64,000 nucleotides of DNA from Kordia sp. (GTDB lineage Bacteria > Bacteroidota > Bacteroidia > Flavobacteriales > Flavobacteriaceae), in NCBI GenBank assembly GCA_002733415.1, contig NVVR01000011.1, positions 1 through 64,000 of the forward strand, given 5' to 3'. The position numbers and the translations under genes are program-made. The notes below the pieces were generated by a model that searched no databases, was not told where the DNA came from, and worked only from the letters and a program-made list of their open reading frames with translations. Positions 24,144-34,658 of this stretch are shown piece after piece; the stretch's first letter is position 1; every line of letters starts with the position of its first letter.

Positions 24144-25919
24144 TTACATTCTTTCAGGAACCGTAATCCCCAATAGTCCAAAAGCAGATTTTATAATATT
24201 ACCTACTAGACTAGACAACTGTACTCTGAATATTTTTTCATCTTCTGTATCTGCTCCAAAAATGGAAACATTTTGAAAGAAAGAATTATACCCTTTCACT
24301 AAATCGTAAGTATAGTTTGCTACTAACGCTGGACTTTGATTTGTAGCTGCTTGTTGTATAATTTCCGGATATAGCTCTACTTGTTTCAACAACTCTTTCT
24401 CTTTCTCATGTAACGGAATGGTTACATTTTTAGAGTAATCAATTTCAGCTTTTCTTAATATCGCTTGAATTCTAGCATACGTATATTGAATAAACGGACC
24501 AGTATTCCCTTGAAAATCTACTGATTCCTTAGGATCAAACAAAATACGTTTCTTAGGATCTACTTTTAAAATAAAATACTTCAAAGCTCCCATACCAATA
24601 GTAGTGTATACTTCTTCTTTTTGAGAGTCAGAATATCCATCTAACTTCCCTAACTCCTCCGAAATTTCTCTTGACGTCGTCACCATTTCAGTCATCAACT
24701 CATCAGCATCTACTACAGTACCCTCTCTACTCTTCATTTTACCTGAAGGTAAATCAACCATACCATAACTTAAATGATGTAAGTTATCCGCCCAAGCATA
24801 CCCTAATTTCTTTAAAATTAAAAACAACACTTTAAAATGATAATCCTGTTCATTACCAACCGTATAAATCATTCCTCCAATATCTGGGTTATCCTTTATA
24901 CGCTGTATTGCTGTACCGATATCCTGAGTCATATACACTGCAGTTCCATCCGAGCGTAATACAATTTTTTCATCAAGCCCATCCGCTGTCAAATCACACC
25001 AAACAGAACCATCTTCTTTTTTAAAGAACACCCCATTATCAAGCCCTTCAGTTATATTGTCTTTTCCTAATAAATAGGTATTGCTCTCGTAATAATACGA
25101 ATCAAAATCAACTCCTATATTTTTGTAGGTAACTTCAAAACCATCATAAACCCATTGGTTCATTTTTTTCCAGAGCGCAATTACTTCTTCTTCTCCAGCC
25201 TCCCATTGACGGAGCATATCTTGAGCCTCTAAAATTAAAGGAGCTTTTTTTTTAGCTTCTTCTTCTGTTCTACCTTCAGATACTAAAACTGCAATCTCTT
25301 TTTTATATTCTTGATCAAACTTCACATAGTAATTCCCAACCAGCTTGTCTCCTTTTAACCCTGTTAACTCTGGAGTTTCACCATTTCCAAAACGACTCCA
25401 AGCCAACATACTTTTACAAATATGAATCCCTCTATCATTAATCACTTGAGTTTTATACACTTTTTTTCCCGAAGCTTTAATAATTTCAGCAACAGAATAT
25501 CCTAGCAATACATTTCTAACATGTCCTAAATGCAATGGTTTATTTGTGTTTGGAGATGAATACTCTACCATAACAGCGTCATTCGAAACTGTTGCTGAAA
25601 CAAAACCGTATTTCTTGTTATTTTTTATTCCTTGAAAAAAATCAAGATAATGAGTATCTGAAATAACAAGATTCAAAAATCCTTTAACCACATTAAATGC
25701 TTCAACTTCGGTAACATTATCTACTAAATATCGTCCTAAGTTTTCACCAATCTGTACTGGATTCCCCTTAACAATCCTCAACATAGGAAAAACTACTACA
25801 GTTATATCTCCTGCAAACTCCTTACGAGTTGCTTGAAATTCCACTGTTGATAACTCAACTTTGTAAATTGACACAAATGCCTCTTTAACTTTTAATGCTA
25901 ATGTTTCTTGAATTGTCAT
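24144..25919 (-). CDS. argS: Arginyl-tRNA synthetase
   Basis: The 591-residue class I synthetase has an N-terminal additional domain (about 1-100) for tRNA D-loop recognition, the HIGH motif as HLGH (130-133, in NKPLHLGHVRNV), a KMSK-like loop (GKMKSREGT), and the C-terminal anticodon-binding DALR domain ending SAFGLLGITVPERM. It charges tRNA-Arg with ATP. Length matches the family. It has its own promoter at 25940 and is monocistronic. Confidence 0.97.
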   Translation of the reverse strand: MTIQETLALKVKEAFVSIYKVELSTVEFQATRKEFAGDITVVVFPMLRIVKGNPVQIGENLGRYLVDNVTEVEAFNVVKGFLNLVISDTHYLDFFQGIKNNKKYGFVSATVSNDAVMVEYSSPNTNKPLHLGHVRNVLLGYSVAEIIKASGKKVYKTQVINDRGIHICKSMLAWSRFGNGETPELTGLKGDKLVGNYYVKFDQEYKKEIAVLVSEGRTEEEAKKKAPLILEAQDMLRQWEAGEEEVIALWKKMNQWVYDGFEVTYKNIGVDFDSYYYESNTYLLGKDNITEGLDNGVFFKKEDGSVWCDLTADGLDEKIVLRSDGTAVYMTQDIGTAIQRIKDNPDIGGMIYTVGNEQDYHFKVLFLILKKLGYAWADNLHHLSYGMVDLPSGKMKSREGTVVDADELMTEMVTTSREISEELGKLDGYSDSQKEEVYTTIGMGALKYFILKVDPKKRILFDPKESVDFQGNTGPFIQYTYARIQAILRKAEIDYSKNVTIPLHEKEKELLKQVELYPEIIQQAATNQSPALVANYTYDLVKGYNSFFQNVSIFGADTEDEKIFRVQLSSLVGNIIKSAFGLLGITVPERM

Positions 25920-25939
25920 TATCTTATTTTTATAAGTTG

Positions 25940-25947
25940 CAAAGATA
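25940..25947 (-). promoter_or_regulatory. -7 box of argS
   Basis: Plus-strand CAAAGATA is TATCTTTG on the minus strand (TAnnTTTG), 20 bp before the argS start. The rest of 25948-26204 is AT-rich spacer in which I see no gene and no convincing promoter for marC. Confidence 0.6.
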
Positions 25948-26204
25948 ACTTATGCTTGATATAAATTATATTTTCTTAAAAGAATTATTCTTTTTTATAA
26001 CACCAAAATATCATTTAATAAAAAACCCTCAAATTTAAATACAGGATACAACTTTACCACTAATAAACATATATTGACAACTAAACAGTGTATTTTGTCG
26101 ATGTTTTATGCCGTTTGTAGAAAAAAATAATTCTGCTAAAATAATTATCATTTAAATAAAGTTTAATTCGTTAAAAATTCTTTTTTTTACCCAAATTTTA
26201 AATC

Positions 26205-26831
26205 ATGGAATTATTTTTATACCTCTTCGGAGCTTTATTTTCTGTAATGAACCCATTAGGAACTGTCCCTATTTTTGTTAGTTTAACAGAAGGGGATACC
26301 CAAAAGGAAGTAAACAAAACATCAATGCTTACAAGTATTAATGTTTTTGTTATTTTAGTAATTTCATTTTTCTTAGGAAAATATGTCTTGGCTTTTTTCG
26401 GAATTAGCTTAAGTGCTTTGAAAATTGCTGGAGGATTAGTAATTGCTTCTTCTGGTTTTGCTTTATTAAAAGGAGAGTTTAGTAAAAACAGAGGGATGAA
26501 CAAAGAACACAAGGAGGCTGCTCACGAAAGAGAACGCATCTCCCTTACTCCACTAGCCATACCTATGATGGCTGGACCTGGATCAATATCATTACTTATT
26601 GGTTTAAACGAAGAGCTAAACAGTACCTGTGAAATCATTACCATACTAATAGCTGTTTTAGCTGTTTGTATTATTTGCTATTCGATGATGAGAGGATCAC
26701 AACATATTATTAGAGTTTTGGGACCAAACGGAATTAACTCTATATCAAGAATCATTGGTTTTATTGTTATTGCCTTAGGAATTGAATACTTATGGGCAGG
26801 AATTCATGCGTTGATTCAAACTGTTATATAA
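26205..26831 (+). CDS. MarC family membrane protein
   Basis: The 208-residue protein has six hydrophobic segments and the MarC family signatures VMNPLGTVPIFVSLT (14-28) and LTPLAIPMMAGPGSISLLI (about 114-132). MarC proteins were once linked to multiple antibiotic resistance, but that link was withdrawn; the family's transport activity is unproven. It is monocistronic and inner-membrane. Length fits the family. Confidence 0.9.
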   Translation: MELFLYLFGALFSVMNPLGTVPIFVSLTEGDTQKEVNKTSMLTSINVFVILVISFFLGKYVLAFFGISLSALKIAGGLVIASSGFALLKGEFSKNRGMNKEHKEAAHERERISLTPLAIPMMAGPGSISLLIGLNEELNSTCEIITILIAVLAVCIICYSMMRGSQHIIRVLGPNGINSISRIIGFIVIALGIEYLWAGIHALIQTVI

Positions 26832-26849
26832 ACATCTTTTTCTAGAAAA

Positions 26850-26889
26850 CAAAAAAGCATGAAGATTTAAACTCTTCATGCTTTTTTGT
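26850..26889. terminator. Bidirectional terminator, marC/ctlX
   Basis: AAAAAAGCATGAAGA and TCTTCATGCTTTTTT form a long perfect stem around TTTAAAC, between convergent genes. Confidence 0.85.
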
Positions 26890-26922
26890 TTTCACATTTT
26901 TAGCTTATACAAATCAGACCTA

Positions 26923-27846
26923 CTAGAACACTTCAGCCAACATGCATCTCGCACTTCCACCTCCTAGGGTTTCTATTGTTTTTAAATCCACCGCCAAAAT
27001 TGTAGCGCGCTTCTCTAATTTAAACAATTGCGCTGCAGTTAAGCTTTCGTTTGCTTGTTTACTCATCACTAATACAGCTCCTGACTCTCCTTGAAGCTCT
27101 AACATATTCCCAGCAAAAGAATGCATTTGAATTTCTGTTATAGCAATAATTTCTTTACCCGATTTCTTTAAATGCTGTACTACGTTTTTCTTTTCTTTTT
27201 TATCATCAATAGCATCCAAGCAAACAACAGCAAAATCCGAACCTATACACAACATTACATTAGTATGGTAAATAGGTTTCCTTTTTCCATTAATATCCTG
27301 ATTTGCTTTGAATAATACCGGGTCATAATCAAAATCTTCACAGAATTCAATAAACAACTCTTCATCCGATCGTGATGATTCAGCGCAATACGCTATTTTA
27401 TGCACTCTATCTAAAATAACACTTCCTGTTCCTTCCAAATAAACTTCATCTTCCTCTGCTGAAGTATAATCTACAACATCTTTTATTTCAACACCTGTTT
27501 GAGATTCTACAAATGCAATTACATCCTCTCTTCTCTCTTTTCTTCTATTCGGAGCTTCCATTGGATAAACAGCCACTATTCCTCCTTCATGAAATGAGAT
27601 CCAGTTATTAGGAAATATTGAATCTGGCGTTTGTGGATTCATGGTGTCTTTAATCACTAAAACTTTCACGCCAACGTTTGTTAATTGCACCACAAAAGAG
27701 TTAAACTCAGCTAATGCTTTTTCCTGAATCACTTTAGGTGACAACACCATTGATTGTTGAAAATGATTTGACTTTGCAGTTTGCTCATTTTCAGAAAATG
27801 CAACTGGACGAACCATTAAAACTGTATTTGTGGATTGTTTACTCAA
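26923..27846 (-). CDS. ctlX: CtlX family citrulline hydrolase
   Basis: The 307-residue protein belongs to the guanidino-group-modifying superfamily (arginine deiminase fold). Visible are DSIFPNNWISFHEGG (about 71-85), YPMEAPNRRKERR, the catalytic-histidine region IYHTNVMLCIG, and the C-terminal GGGSARCMLAEVF with nucleophile Cys301. Members named CtlX are described as citrulline ureidases that release ornithine. The next upstream gene is arginase, which also makes ornithine, so the pair suggests arginine/citrulline catabolism. Each gene has its own promoter. Confidence 0.88.
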   Translation of the reverse strand: MSKQSTNTVLMVRPVAFSENEQTAKSNHFQQSMVLSPKVIQEKALAEFNSFVVQLTNVGVKVLVIKDTMNPQTPDSIFPNNWISFHEGGIVAVYPMEAPNRRKERREDVIAFVESQTGVEIKDVVDYTSAEEDEVYLEGTGSVILDRVHKIAYCAESSRSDEELFIEFCEDFDYDPVLFKANQDINGKRKPIYHTNVMLCIGSDFAVVCLDAIDDKKEKKNVVQHLKKSGKEIIAITEIQMHSFAGNMLELQGESGAVLVMSKQANESLTAAQLFKLEKRATILAVDLKTIETLGGGSARCMLAEVF

Positions 27847-27892
27847 AATCTTATGTCTTAAATTATTTTACTTGGCACTACTAATATCGGTT

Positions 27893-27900
27893 CAAATTTA
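27893..27900 (-). promoter_or_regulatory. Promoter of ctlX
   Basis: Plus-strand CAAATTTA is TAAATTTG on the minus strand (TAnnTTTG), with a TTG 19 nt upstream (plus-strand CAA at 27920-27922). It lies 46 bp before the start. Confidence 0.65.
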
Positions 27901-27980
27901 CAAAACTCATTCCTATAAACAATTAACTCTTTCTTTTATAAAAAAGAAAAAGTTAATAAAATATTAAATATGATTACTTC

Positions 27981-28940
27981 TTAAATATTTTCTTTAATTG
28001 TCTTAGACACCGCATCCAATACTTCAAAAGCAGTTTCAGCCATTTTATTTCCTTTAAAATCTAATAACGGATTTACTTCTACAAACTCAACTGAAGCTAC
28101 TTTTTTAGATTCAATTAATTGATTGATAATCGCTATTATTTCGTGTTGATCAAATCCTTTTGGCACTGGAGTTCCAGTTCCGTATGAAATCAAATCACAA
28201 TCCATACTATCTACATCAAATGAAATGTAAATCATATCACATTCTGCTAATGTTACTAGTGTTTCGTTTACACAAACCTCTAAACCTCTATAGCGAACTT
28301 CATGCACCATATAGTTTTTGATCCCTAATGCTTCAATTTGCTTATCTTCTGGCTCCTCAGTATCTCTAACTCCAAAATACACCACATCAGAAGCTAAAAC
28401 TTTAGCGCCTTGGCAACCAATATTTTTTATTGCAATCCAATACTTCTCAGTATCAGCAGAAATATCATTTACCTGACAAGCTTTATTATCCTCAGATAAT
28501 GCAGCAGCCAAAGGCATCCCATGGATGTTCCCTGAAGGAGACGTATATGGCGAATGAATATCAGCATGCGCATCAATCCAAACAACTCCTAAACGCTTGT
28601 TAGGATAAGCTGCTTTTATACCCGAAATAGTACCTAAAGCTGAAGAATGATCACCAGACAATACTAACGGAAAATTATTCGACTCTAAATTACGCTGTAC
28701 AGCATCACTTAAACGAGCACATTGATTATACACTTGTTCAATACGCTTACCAAAAGAATTAGTTACTTTATTGTATATCGATTCGTTTTCAGTTTCTAAA
28801 TCTTCAAATTCATATTGAGTAAAGTAATCGCTTTGTTCATTGATAGCCGCTATTTCAATAGCATCAATCCCCATATCAGCACCACGTGTTCCTGCGCCAA
28901 TATCTGACCTATTTTTGATTATTTTTATTGTTTTACTCAT
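27981..28940 (-). CDS. Arginase
   Basis: The 319-residue ureohydrolase has all manganese-binding motifs: GDHS (96-99), DAHAD (123-127, in WIDAHADIHSP) and FDVDSMD (241-247), plus the glutamate in SVEFVEVNPLLD. The SGNIHGMPLAA segment (about 136-146) fits arginase rather than agmatinase. It hydrolyses arginine to ornithine and urea. It lies 134 bp upstream of ctlX. No urease is in the window. Confidence 0.92.
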   Translation of the reverse strand: MSKTIKIIKNRSDIGAGTRGADMGIDAIEIAAINEQSDYFTQYEFEDLETENESIYNKVTNSFGKRIEQVYNQCARLSDAVQRNLESNNFPLVLSGDHSSALGTISGIKAAYPNKRLGVVWIDAHADIHSPYTSPSGNIHGMPLAAALSEDNKACQVNDISADTEKYWIAIKNIGCQGAKVLASDVVYFGVRDTEEPEDKQIEALGIKNYMVHEVRYRGLEVCVNETLVTLAECDMIYISFDVDSMDCDLISYGTGTPVPKGFDQHEIIAIINQLIESKKVASVEFVEVNPLLDFKGNKMAETAFEVLDAVSKTIKENI

Positions 28941-28974
28941 TACTTTTATTTTAATATATTTAAAAATACAATCG

Positions 28975-28982
28975 CAAAAGTA
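28975..28982 (-). promoter_or_regulatory. -7 box of the arginase gene
   Basis: Plus-strand CAAAAGTA is TACTTTTG on the minus strand (TAnnTTTG), 34 bp before the start. Confidence 0.55.
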
Positions 28983-29039
28983 CTAGATTAAGCTAATACT
29001 TTTAAACTAATCATCTCATTTTATACTCACAATTACAAA

Positions 29040-29075
29040 AAAATGCGTGTCAGTACCACCAACACGCATTTTATA
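29040..29075 (-). terminator. Intrinsic terminator after gltA
   Basis: AAAATGCGTGT (29040-29050) pairs with ACACGCATTTT (29062-29072) over an 11-nt loop, followed by a T-run on the minus strand. Confidence 0.8.
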
Positions 29076-29096
29076 TATACTTATTATATTAATTTA

Positions 29097-30383
29097 CTAT
29101 CTTTTTGATACATCTTTAAAAGAACGTAAGTTTTCTCCAGTGTAAATTTGACGCGGACGCCCTATTGGTTCTTTCTGTAAACGCATTTCTCTCCATTGCG
29201 CTATCCAACCTGGCAAACGTCCTAATGCAAACATAGGAGTAAACATTTCAGTTGGTATCCCTAAAGCTCTATAAATAATTCCTGAGTAGAAATCTACATT
29301 CGGATATAATTTTCTATCTACGAAATAAGAATCAGATAATGCTTCTTGCTCTAAACCTTTAGCGATTTCAAGTATTGGATCCTCAACTCCTAAAGCCCCT
29401 AACACATCATCCGCTGCAACTTTAATAATCTTAGCTCGAGGATCAAAGTTTTTATATACACGATGACCGAATCCCATTAAACGGAAAGGATCTTGCTTAT
29501 CTTTAGCTTTAGCCATGTATTTTTTAGTATCACCACCATCAGCCTTAATATCTTCCAACATTTCAATTACAGCTTGATTAGCTCCACCATGTAATGGTCC
29601 CCATAATGCAGAAATCCCTGCAGAAATTGACGCGTATAAACCTGCATGAGAAGAACCTACAATACGTACTGTAGACGTAGAACAGTTTTGTTCATGATCA
29701 GCATGTAATATCAATAATTTATCAATTGAATTATTAATTACTGAATTTGCCTTATATTCTTTATTAGGCTTGTTAAACATCATTTTCATGAAATTTTCAA
29801 CATATCCTAACGAATCATCGCCATAATCCAATGGCAATCCCATTTTCTTTCTATGTGCCCAAGCAGTTAACACAGGGAATTTCCCCATGATTTTAACAAT
29901 AGCATTATACATGTCTTCTTCAGAATTAACATTTACTGAATCTGGATTAAATGCTATTAAAGCACTTGTTAAAGAAGATAATACTCCCATAGGGTGAGCC
30001 GTTTTAGGGAAGCCATCTAATATTTTTTTGACATCCTCATCTACATGTGCTTCTGCTTTAATATCAGCATCAAATTTTGCTAATTGAGCAGCTGTTGGCA
30101 ATTCTCCAAAAATCAATAAATATGCTACTTCTAAGAAATCTGCTTTATCAGCTAATTCTTCTATAGAATACCCACGGTATCTTAAAATCCCTTCCTCTCC
30201 ATTTAAAAAAGTAATTGCACTTGTACATGAACCAGTATTTTTATACCCTGGATCAATGGTTACAACACCACCTGATGCAGCTCTTAATGTTTTAATATCA
30301 ATTGCAAGTTCATTTTCAGCACCTTTTATTACTGGAAATTCTAATCTTTTACCGTTTACTTCTAAAATAGCTATATCTGCCAT
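29097..30383 (-). CDS. gltA: Citrate synthase
   Basis: The 428-residue type II citrate synthase has the catalytic histidines in LILHADHEQNCST (about 228-240) and GFGHRVYKNFDPRAK (about 304-318), PLHGGANQAVIEML between them, and the C-terminal RPRQIYTG. It condenses acetyl-CoA with oxaloacetate at the entry of the TCA cycle. Length and order match Gram-negative hexameric enzymes. It is single, with a terminator after it and an eno terminator-like hairpin about 150 bp upstream. Confidence 0.96.
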   Translation of the reverse strand: MADIAILEVNGKRLEFPVIKGAENELAIDIKTLRAASGGVVTIDPGYKNTGSCTSAITFLNGEEGILRYRGYSIEELADKADFLEVAYLLIFGELPTAAQLAKFDADIKAEAHVDEDVKKILDGFPKTAHPMGVLSSLTSALIAFNPDSVNVNSEEDMYNAIVKIMGKFPVLTAWAHRKKMGLPLDYGDDSLGYVENFMKMMFNKPNKEYKANSVINNSIDKLLILHADHEQNCSTSTVRIVGSSHAGLYASISAGISALWGPLHGGANQAVIEMLEDIKADGGDTKKYMAKAKDKQDPFRLMGFGHRVYKNFDPRAKIIKVAADDVLGALGVEDPILEIAKGLEQEALSDSYFVDRKLYPNVDFYSGIIYRALGIPTEMFTPMFALGRLPGWIAQWREMRLQKEPIGRPRQIYTGENLRSFKDVSKR

Positions 30384-30498
30384 AGTTTTTTCTCCTTCGC
30401 TTTATTGTGCCAATTAACGTTAATCGGCAAGGGTTAAATATTCAATCGGACGAATTTACAAAAAATAGCCCTAAAAAAGAAACTATTCACGCATAAAA

Positions 30499-30540
30499 AA
30501 AGCGCTGAAATATTTTTTTTCAACGCTTTAATATTCTTTT
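30499..30540 (-). terminator. Intrinsic terminator after eno
   Basis: AAAGCG-c-TGAA pairs with TTCA-a-CGCTTT (30499-30529) around an AT-rich loop, with an A/T-rich tail on both sides. Confidence 0.65.
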
Positions 30541-30551
30541 AATATATGTTC

Positions 30552-31868
<1,317 letters not shown>

Positions 31869-31949
31869 CTAATTTAAGCTTGTGAATATTTATTATATAA
31901 CCACATAGTCTTCTACAAGCTATTACCGACTACGCCTTAAATCAATAAA

Positions 31950-31985
31950 CCTCACAAGGTTTTACAACTTGTGAGGCTAATTATT
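31950..31985 (-). terminator. Terminator-like hairpin after carA
   Basis: CCTCACAAG (31950-31958) pairs with CTTGTGAGG (31968-31976) over a 9-nt loop. On the minus strand the tail is only weakly T-rich. Confidence 0.6.
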
Positions 31986-31991
31986 TTATAC

Positions 31992-33113
31992 TTAAGCTTT
32001 TTGCAATTTAGCTTCTTTTATATTTGCTACGAACTCGTCAAACAAATACCTTGAATCATGCGGCCCAGGACTTGCTTCTGGGTGGTATTGTACTGAAAAA
32101 CAGTTTTTGTATTTCATTTTCAAACCAGCTACAGTATGATCATTCAAATGCGTATGTGAGATCTCTACATCAGGGTTAGCCATTGCTTCATCTTTATTTA
32201 CAGCGAAACCATGATTTTGAGAAGTAATTTCCCCTTTACCTGTTTCGATATTCATGACTGGGTGATTAATACCCCTATGCCCATTGTGCATTTTAAACGT
32301 AGAAATTCCGTTTGCAATAGCAATAACTTGATGTCCTAAACATATTCCAAACAATGGCAAGTCATGCTTAATAATTTCTTTTGCTAAATTTTGTGCATCT
32401 ATTAAAGGCTCAGGATCACCAGGACCGTTAGACAAGAAATACCCATCAGGATTCCAAGAACTCATTTCTTCGAATGTTGAATTGTAAGGAAACACCTTAA
32501 CATATACATCACGTGTCGATAAATTCTTTAATATACTCTTTTTAATTCCAATATCTAAAGCCGCAACTTTATACGTTGCTTTCTCATCACCGAAATAATA
32601 AGATTCTGTACATGACACTTTAGACGCTAACTCTAACCCGTTCATATTAGGACTGTCAGCTAATTGCTTTTTAAGCCCATCTATATTATCAACATCAGTA
32701 GAAATTACAGCATTCATTGCTCCATTATCCCTAATATATGAAACCAAAGCTCTTGTATCAACATCAGAAATAGCAAATAAATTGCTCTCATTTAAAAATT
32801 CCTCCAATGATCTGTTGGCAATATCTCTTGAATAATCATAACTAAAATTCTTACAAATTAATCCTGATATTTTAACACCCTCAGATTCATTATCATCCGT
32901 AGCAGTACCGTAGTTTCCGATATGTGAATTTGTAGTCACCATTAACTGACCGAAATAAGATGGATCAGTAAAAATTTCCTGATACCCTGTCATTCCAGTA
33001 TTAAAACAAACCTCTCCAAAGGATGTGCCCTCTTTATCCCCTACAGATTTACCGTGAAAAATGGTACCGTCTGCTAGTAATAAAATTGCTTTTCTTCTAT
33101 TCTGATACTTCAT
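31992..33113 (-). CDS. carA: Carbamoyl-phosphate synthase small subunit
   Basis: The 373-residue glutaminase subunit has the CarA N-terminal domain (about 1-150: DGTIFHGKSVGDKEGTSFGE, YQEIFTDPSYFGQ) and a class I amidotransferase domain with GICLGHQ (nucleophile Cys) and QYHPEASPGPHD (His/Glu of the triad). It supplies ammonia to CarB for carbamoyl phosphate, used for arginine and pyrimidines. carB is not adjacent, so the subunits are encoded apart. It has its own -7 box upstream. Confidence 0.96.
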   Translation of the reverse strand: MKYQNRRKAILLLADGTIFHGKSVGDKEGTSFGEVCFNTGMTGYQEIFTDPSYFGQLMVTTNSHIGNYGTATDDNESEGVKISGLICKNFSYDYSRDIANRSLEEFLNESNLFAISDVDTRALVSYIRDNGAMNAVISTDVDNIDGLKKQLADSPNMNGLELASKVSCTESYYFGDEKATYKVAALDIGIKKSILKNLSTRDVYVKVFPYNSTFEEMSSWNPDGYFLSNGPGDPEPLIDAQNLAKEIIKHDLPLFGICLGHQVIAIANGISTFKMHNGHRGINHPVMNIETGKGEITSQNHGFAVNKDEAMANPDVEISHTHLNDHTVAGLKMKYKNCFSVQYHPEASPGPHDSRYLFDEFVANIKEAKLQKA

Positions 33114-33147
33114 GTAACAATACTTTAGTTGTGTGTTATTCGTAGCG

Positions 33148-33155
33148 CAAAATTA
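33148..33155 (-). promoter_or_regulatory. -7 box of carA
   Basis: Plus-strand CAAAATTA is TAATTTTG on the minus strand (TAnnTTTG), 34 bp before the carA start. Confidence 0.55.
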
Positions 33156-33165
33156 ATACAAAAAA

Positions 33166-33193
33166 AAAGGATAAACTAAAAAGTTTATCCTTT
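33166..33193 (-). terminator. Intrinsic terminator after the secreted protein gene
   Basis: AAAGGATAAACT (33166-33177) and AGTTTATCCTTT (33182-33193) form a 12-bp perfect stem with a 4-nt loop. On the minus strand it is followed by a long T-run. Confidence 0.85.
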
Positions 33194-33201
33194 AATATTA
33201 A

Positions 33202-33912
33202 TTAAAGAGAATTATAATAATTAAATACTCTTTTTATATGATAATCATTTTTTAAATTAAGCCCATGTTCATTTATAAAAATATTAATAGCTTTTTTATG
33301 CTCAACAAATAATTTCAACAACTTCCCTTTCCTCATCTTTATCTCTTTCAGACCATCATTATCTTTTAAATAATACACAGGTTTCTTTACAAACTTATCT
33401 GCAGACATACTCTGTTGAGTTAAAGGATTCAACTTACCTTCTTCGATCTTTAAAAGATGATTCTTATACAGTGAAGTATTTCCTGTTTTAGAAATAAACT
33501 CCATAAACTCTTTTTTTCCTGTTTTTGAATTTTTTACCTTTACAAACTCACGGTTATTAATTAAAACCTTATTTATAGTATTTGAGTCAAAAACATAAAC
33601 TGAGTCTGACGCATAATTAGTAGTAATTCCATTTGTTTTTAATAACCTAGTTTCAAAATTTTTAGTTTTAAGATTATAATTTAAAAAAGGAATACGTTGT
33701 ACTCGATTATCAATACCATATATTTTAGAAGAATTCTTCCATTTATCTAACAAATAAGTAGAGCCTTTAACTTTTGACACCTTAGAACTAGATTTCGTCC
33801 ACAATCCACCACTAGAACTTGCTAAAAAATCATTGTAATTACTTACTGGAGCCGATTCTTGTGCATTGACTGACACAGAGGATAATAATAATAAAAATAA
33901 AAAATTTCTCAT
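33202..33912 (-). CDS. Secreted protein of unknown function
   Basis: The 236-residue protein starts MRNFLFLLLLSSVSVNAQ, a clear signal peptide. The frame is open 11 codons further (MWCS then seven Ile), but those Ile codons are a simple (ATT)7 repeat, so the ATG at 33912 is the better start. The body is lysine-rich with beta-strand patterns (YLLDKWKNSSKIYGIDNRVQRI, YYLKDNDGLKEIKMRKG). No family is recognised. It lies between rplQ and carA with its own terminator. Probably periplasmic. Confidence 0.7.
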   Translation of the reverse strand: MRNFLFLLLLSSVSVNAQESAPVSNYNDFLASSSGGLWTKSSSKVSKVKGSTYLLDKWKNSSKIYGIDNRVQRIPFLNYNLKTKNFETRLLKTNGITTNYASDSVYVFDSNTINKVLINNREFVKVKNSKTGKKEFMEFISKTGNTSLYKNHLLKIEEGKLNPLTQQSMSADKFVKKPVYYLKDNDGLKEIKMRKGKLLKLFVEHKKAINIFINEHGLNLKNDYHIKRVFNYYNSL

Positions 33913-33933
33913 AATAATAATAATAATAATAAT
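33913..33933. repeat. (AAT)7 microsatellite at a start codon
   Basis: Seven perfect AAT units (ATT on the coding strand) directly abut the ATG of the secreted protein gene, with the ATG continuing the ATT pattern. Changes in repeat number would alter the 5' untranslated region in steps of three. Confidence 0.9.
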
Positions 33934-34010
33934 TGAGCACCACAAAATTGTAGTATATATTAAACAAGCGATAATTAGAAAACCCTAATATCATTTCAAA
34001 AAAAAGCAAA

Positions 34011-34043
34011 AAAAAGCAAACTAGAATACTAGTTTGCTTTTTT
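34011..34043 (-). terminator. Terminator of the ribosomal supercluster
   Basis: AAAAAGCAAACTAG (34011-34024) pairs with CTAGTTTGCTTTTT (34029-34042) over AATA. It closes transcription after rplQ. Confidence 0.88.
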
Positions 34044-34060
34044 AACATAATTTTATAAAA

Positions 34061-34528
34061 CTATTCCTCTTCTTTAGAAGCTGCTGCGTCTGCTGCTGCT
34101 GGAGCTGCTTTTTTAGCTTTACTTCTACGAGTAGTCTTTTTAGCTTCTTTCTTACCAGCGTTGTAGATTTCGTTGTAATCAACCAATTCTATCATTGCCA
34201 TATCAGCGTTATCCCCTAAACGGTTTCCTAACTTGATAATACGAGTGTAACCTCCTGGACGATCTCCGACTTTTACAGCTACATCTCTGAATAATTCAGT
34301 TACAGCTTCTTTTTGTCTTAATTTAGCGAATACTAAACGACGATTGTGCGTAGTATCACTTTTAGACTTAGTCACTAATGGTTCGAAAAATTGTTTTAAA
34401 GCTTTCGCCTTAGCAACAGTAGTATTAATACGCTTGTGCTCTATTAAAGAACATGACATATTAGACAACATCGCAATTCTATGCGCTTTCTTTCTACCTA
34501 AGTGATTTACTTTTTTACCGTGTCTCAT
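34061..34528 (-). CDS. rplQ: 50S ribosomal protein L17
   Basis: The 155-residue protein starts [17 protein letters not shown], the L17 signature. It has a lineage-typical C-terminal tail rich in Lys, Ala and Glu (about 128-155) beyond the usual core of about 120 residues. It binds 23S rRNA near the exit tunnel. It is the last gene of the supercluster, 130 bp after rpoA, with a hairpin in that gap. Confidence 0.97.
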   Translation of the reverse strand: MRHGKKVNHLGRKKAHRIAMLSNMSCSLIEHKRINTTVAKAKALKQFFEPLVTKSKSDTTHNRRLVFAKLRQKEAVTELFRDVAVKVGDRPGGYTRIIKLGNRLGDNADMAMIELVDYNEIYNAGKKEAKKTTRRSKAKKAAPAAADAAASKEEE

Positions 34529-34612
34529 TGTATTTGGTATTTCACATCATCTTGCTTCAACTCATTATGAGGAGCAAAATATGATGTATTAATTTAATTT
34601 TTGAATAAAATT

Positions 34613-34650
34613 AAAAAGCAGTACTGCAACAAGTTACTGTACTACTTTTT
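34613..34650 (-). terminator. Terminator-like hairpin between rpoA and rplQ
   Basis: AAAAAGCAGTAC (34613-34624) pairs with GTACTACTTTTT (34639-34650), one G-T pair, over a 14-nt loop. On the minus strand it ends CTTTTTAATTTT. It may attenuate rplQ relative to rpoA or mark mRNA processing. Confidence 0.6.
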
Positions 34651-34658
34651 AAAACAAT

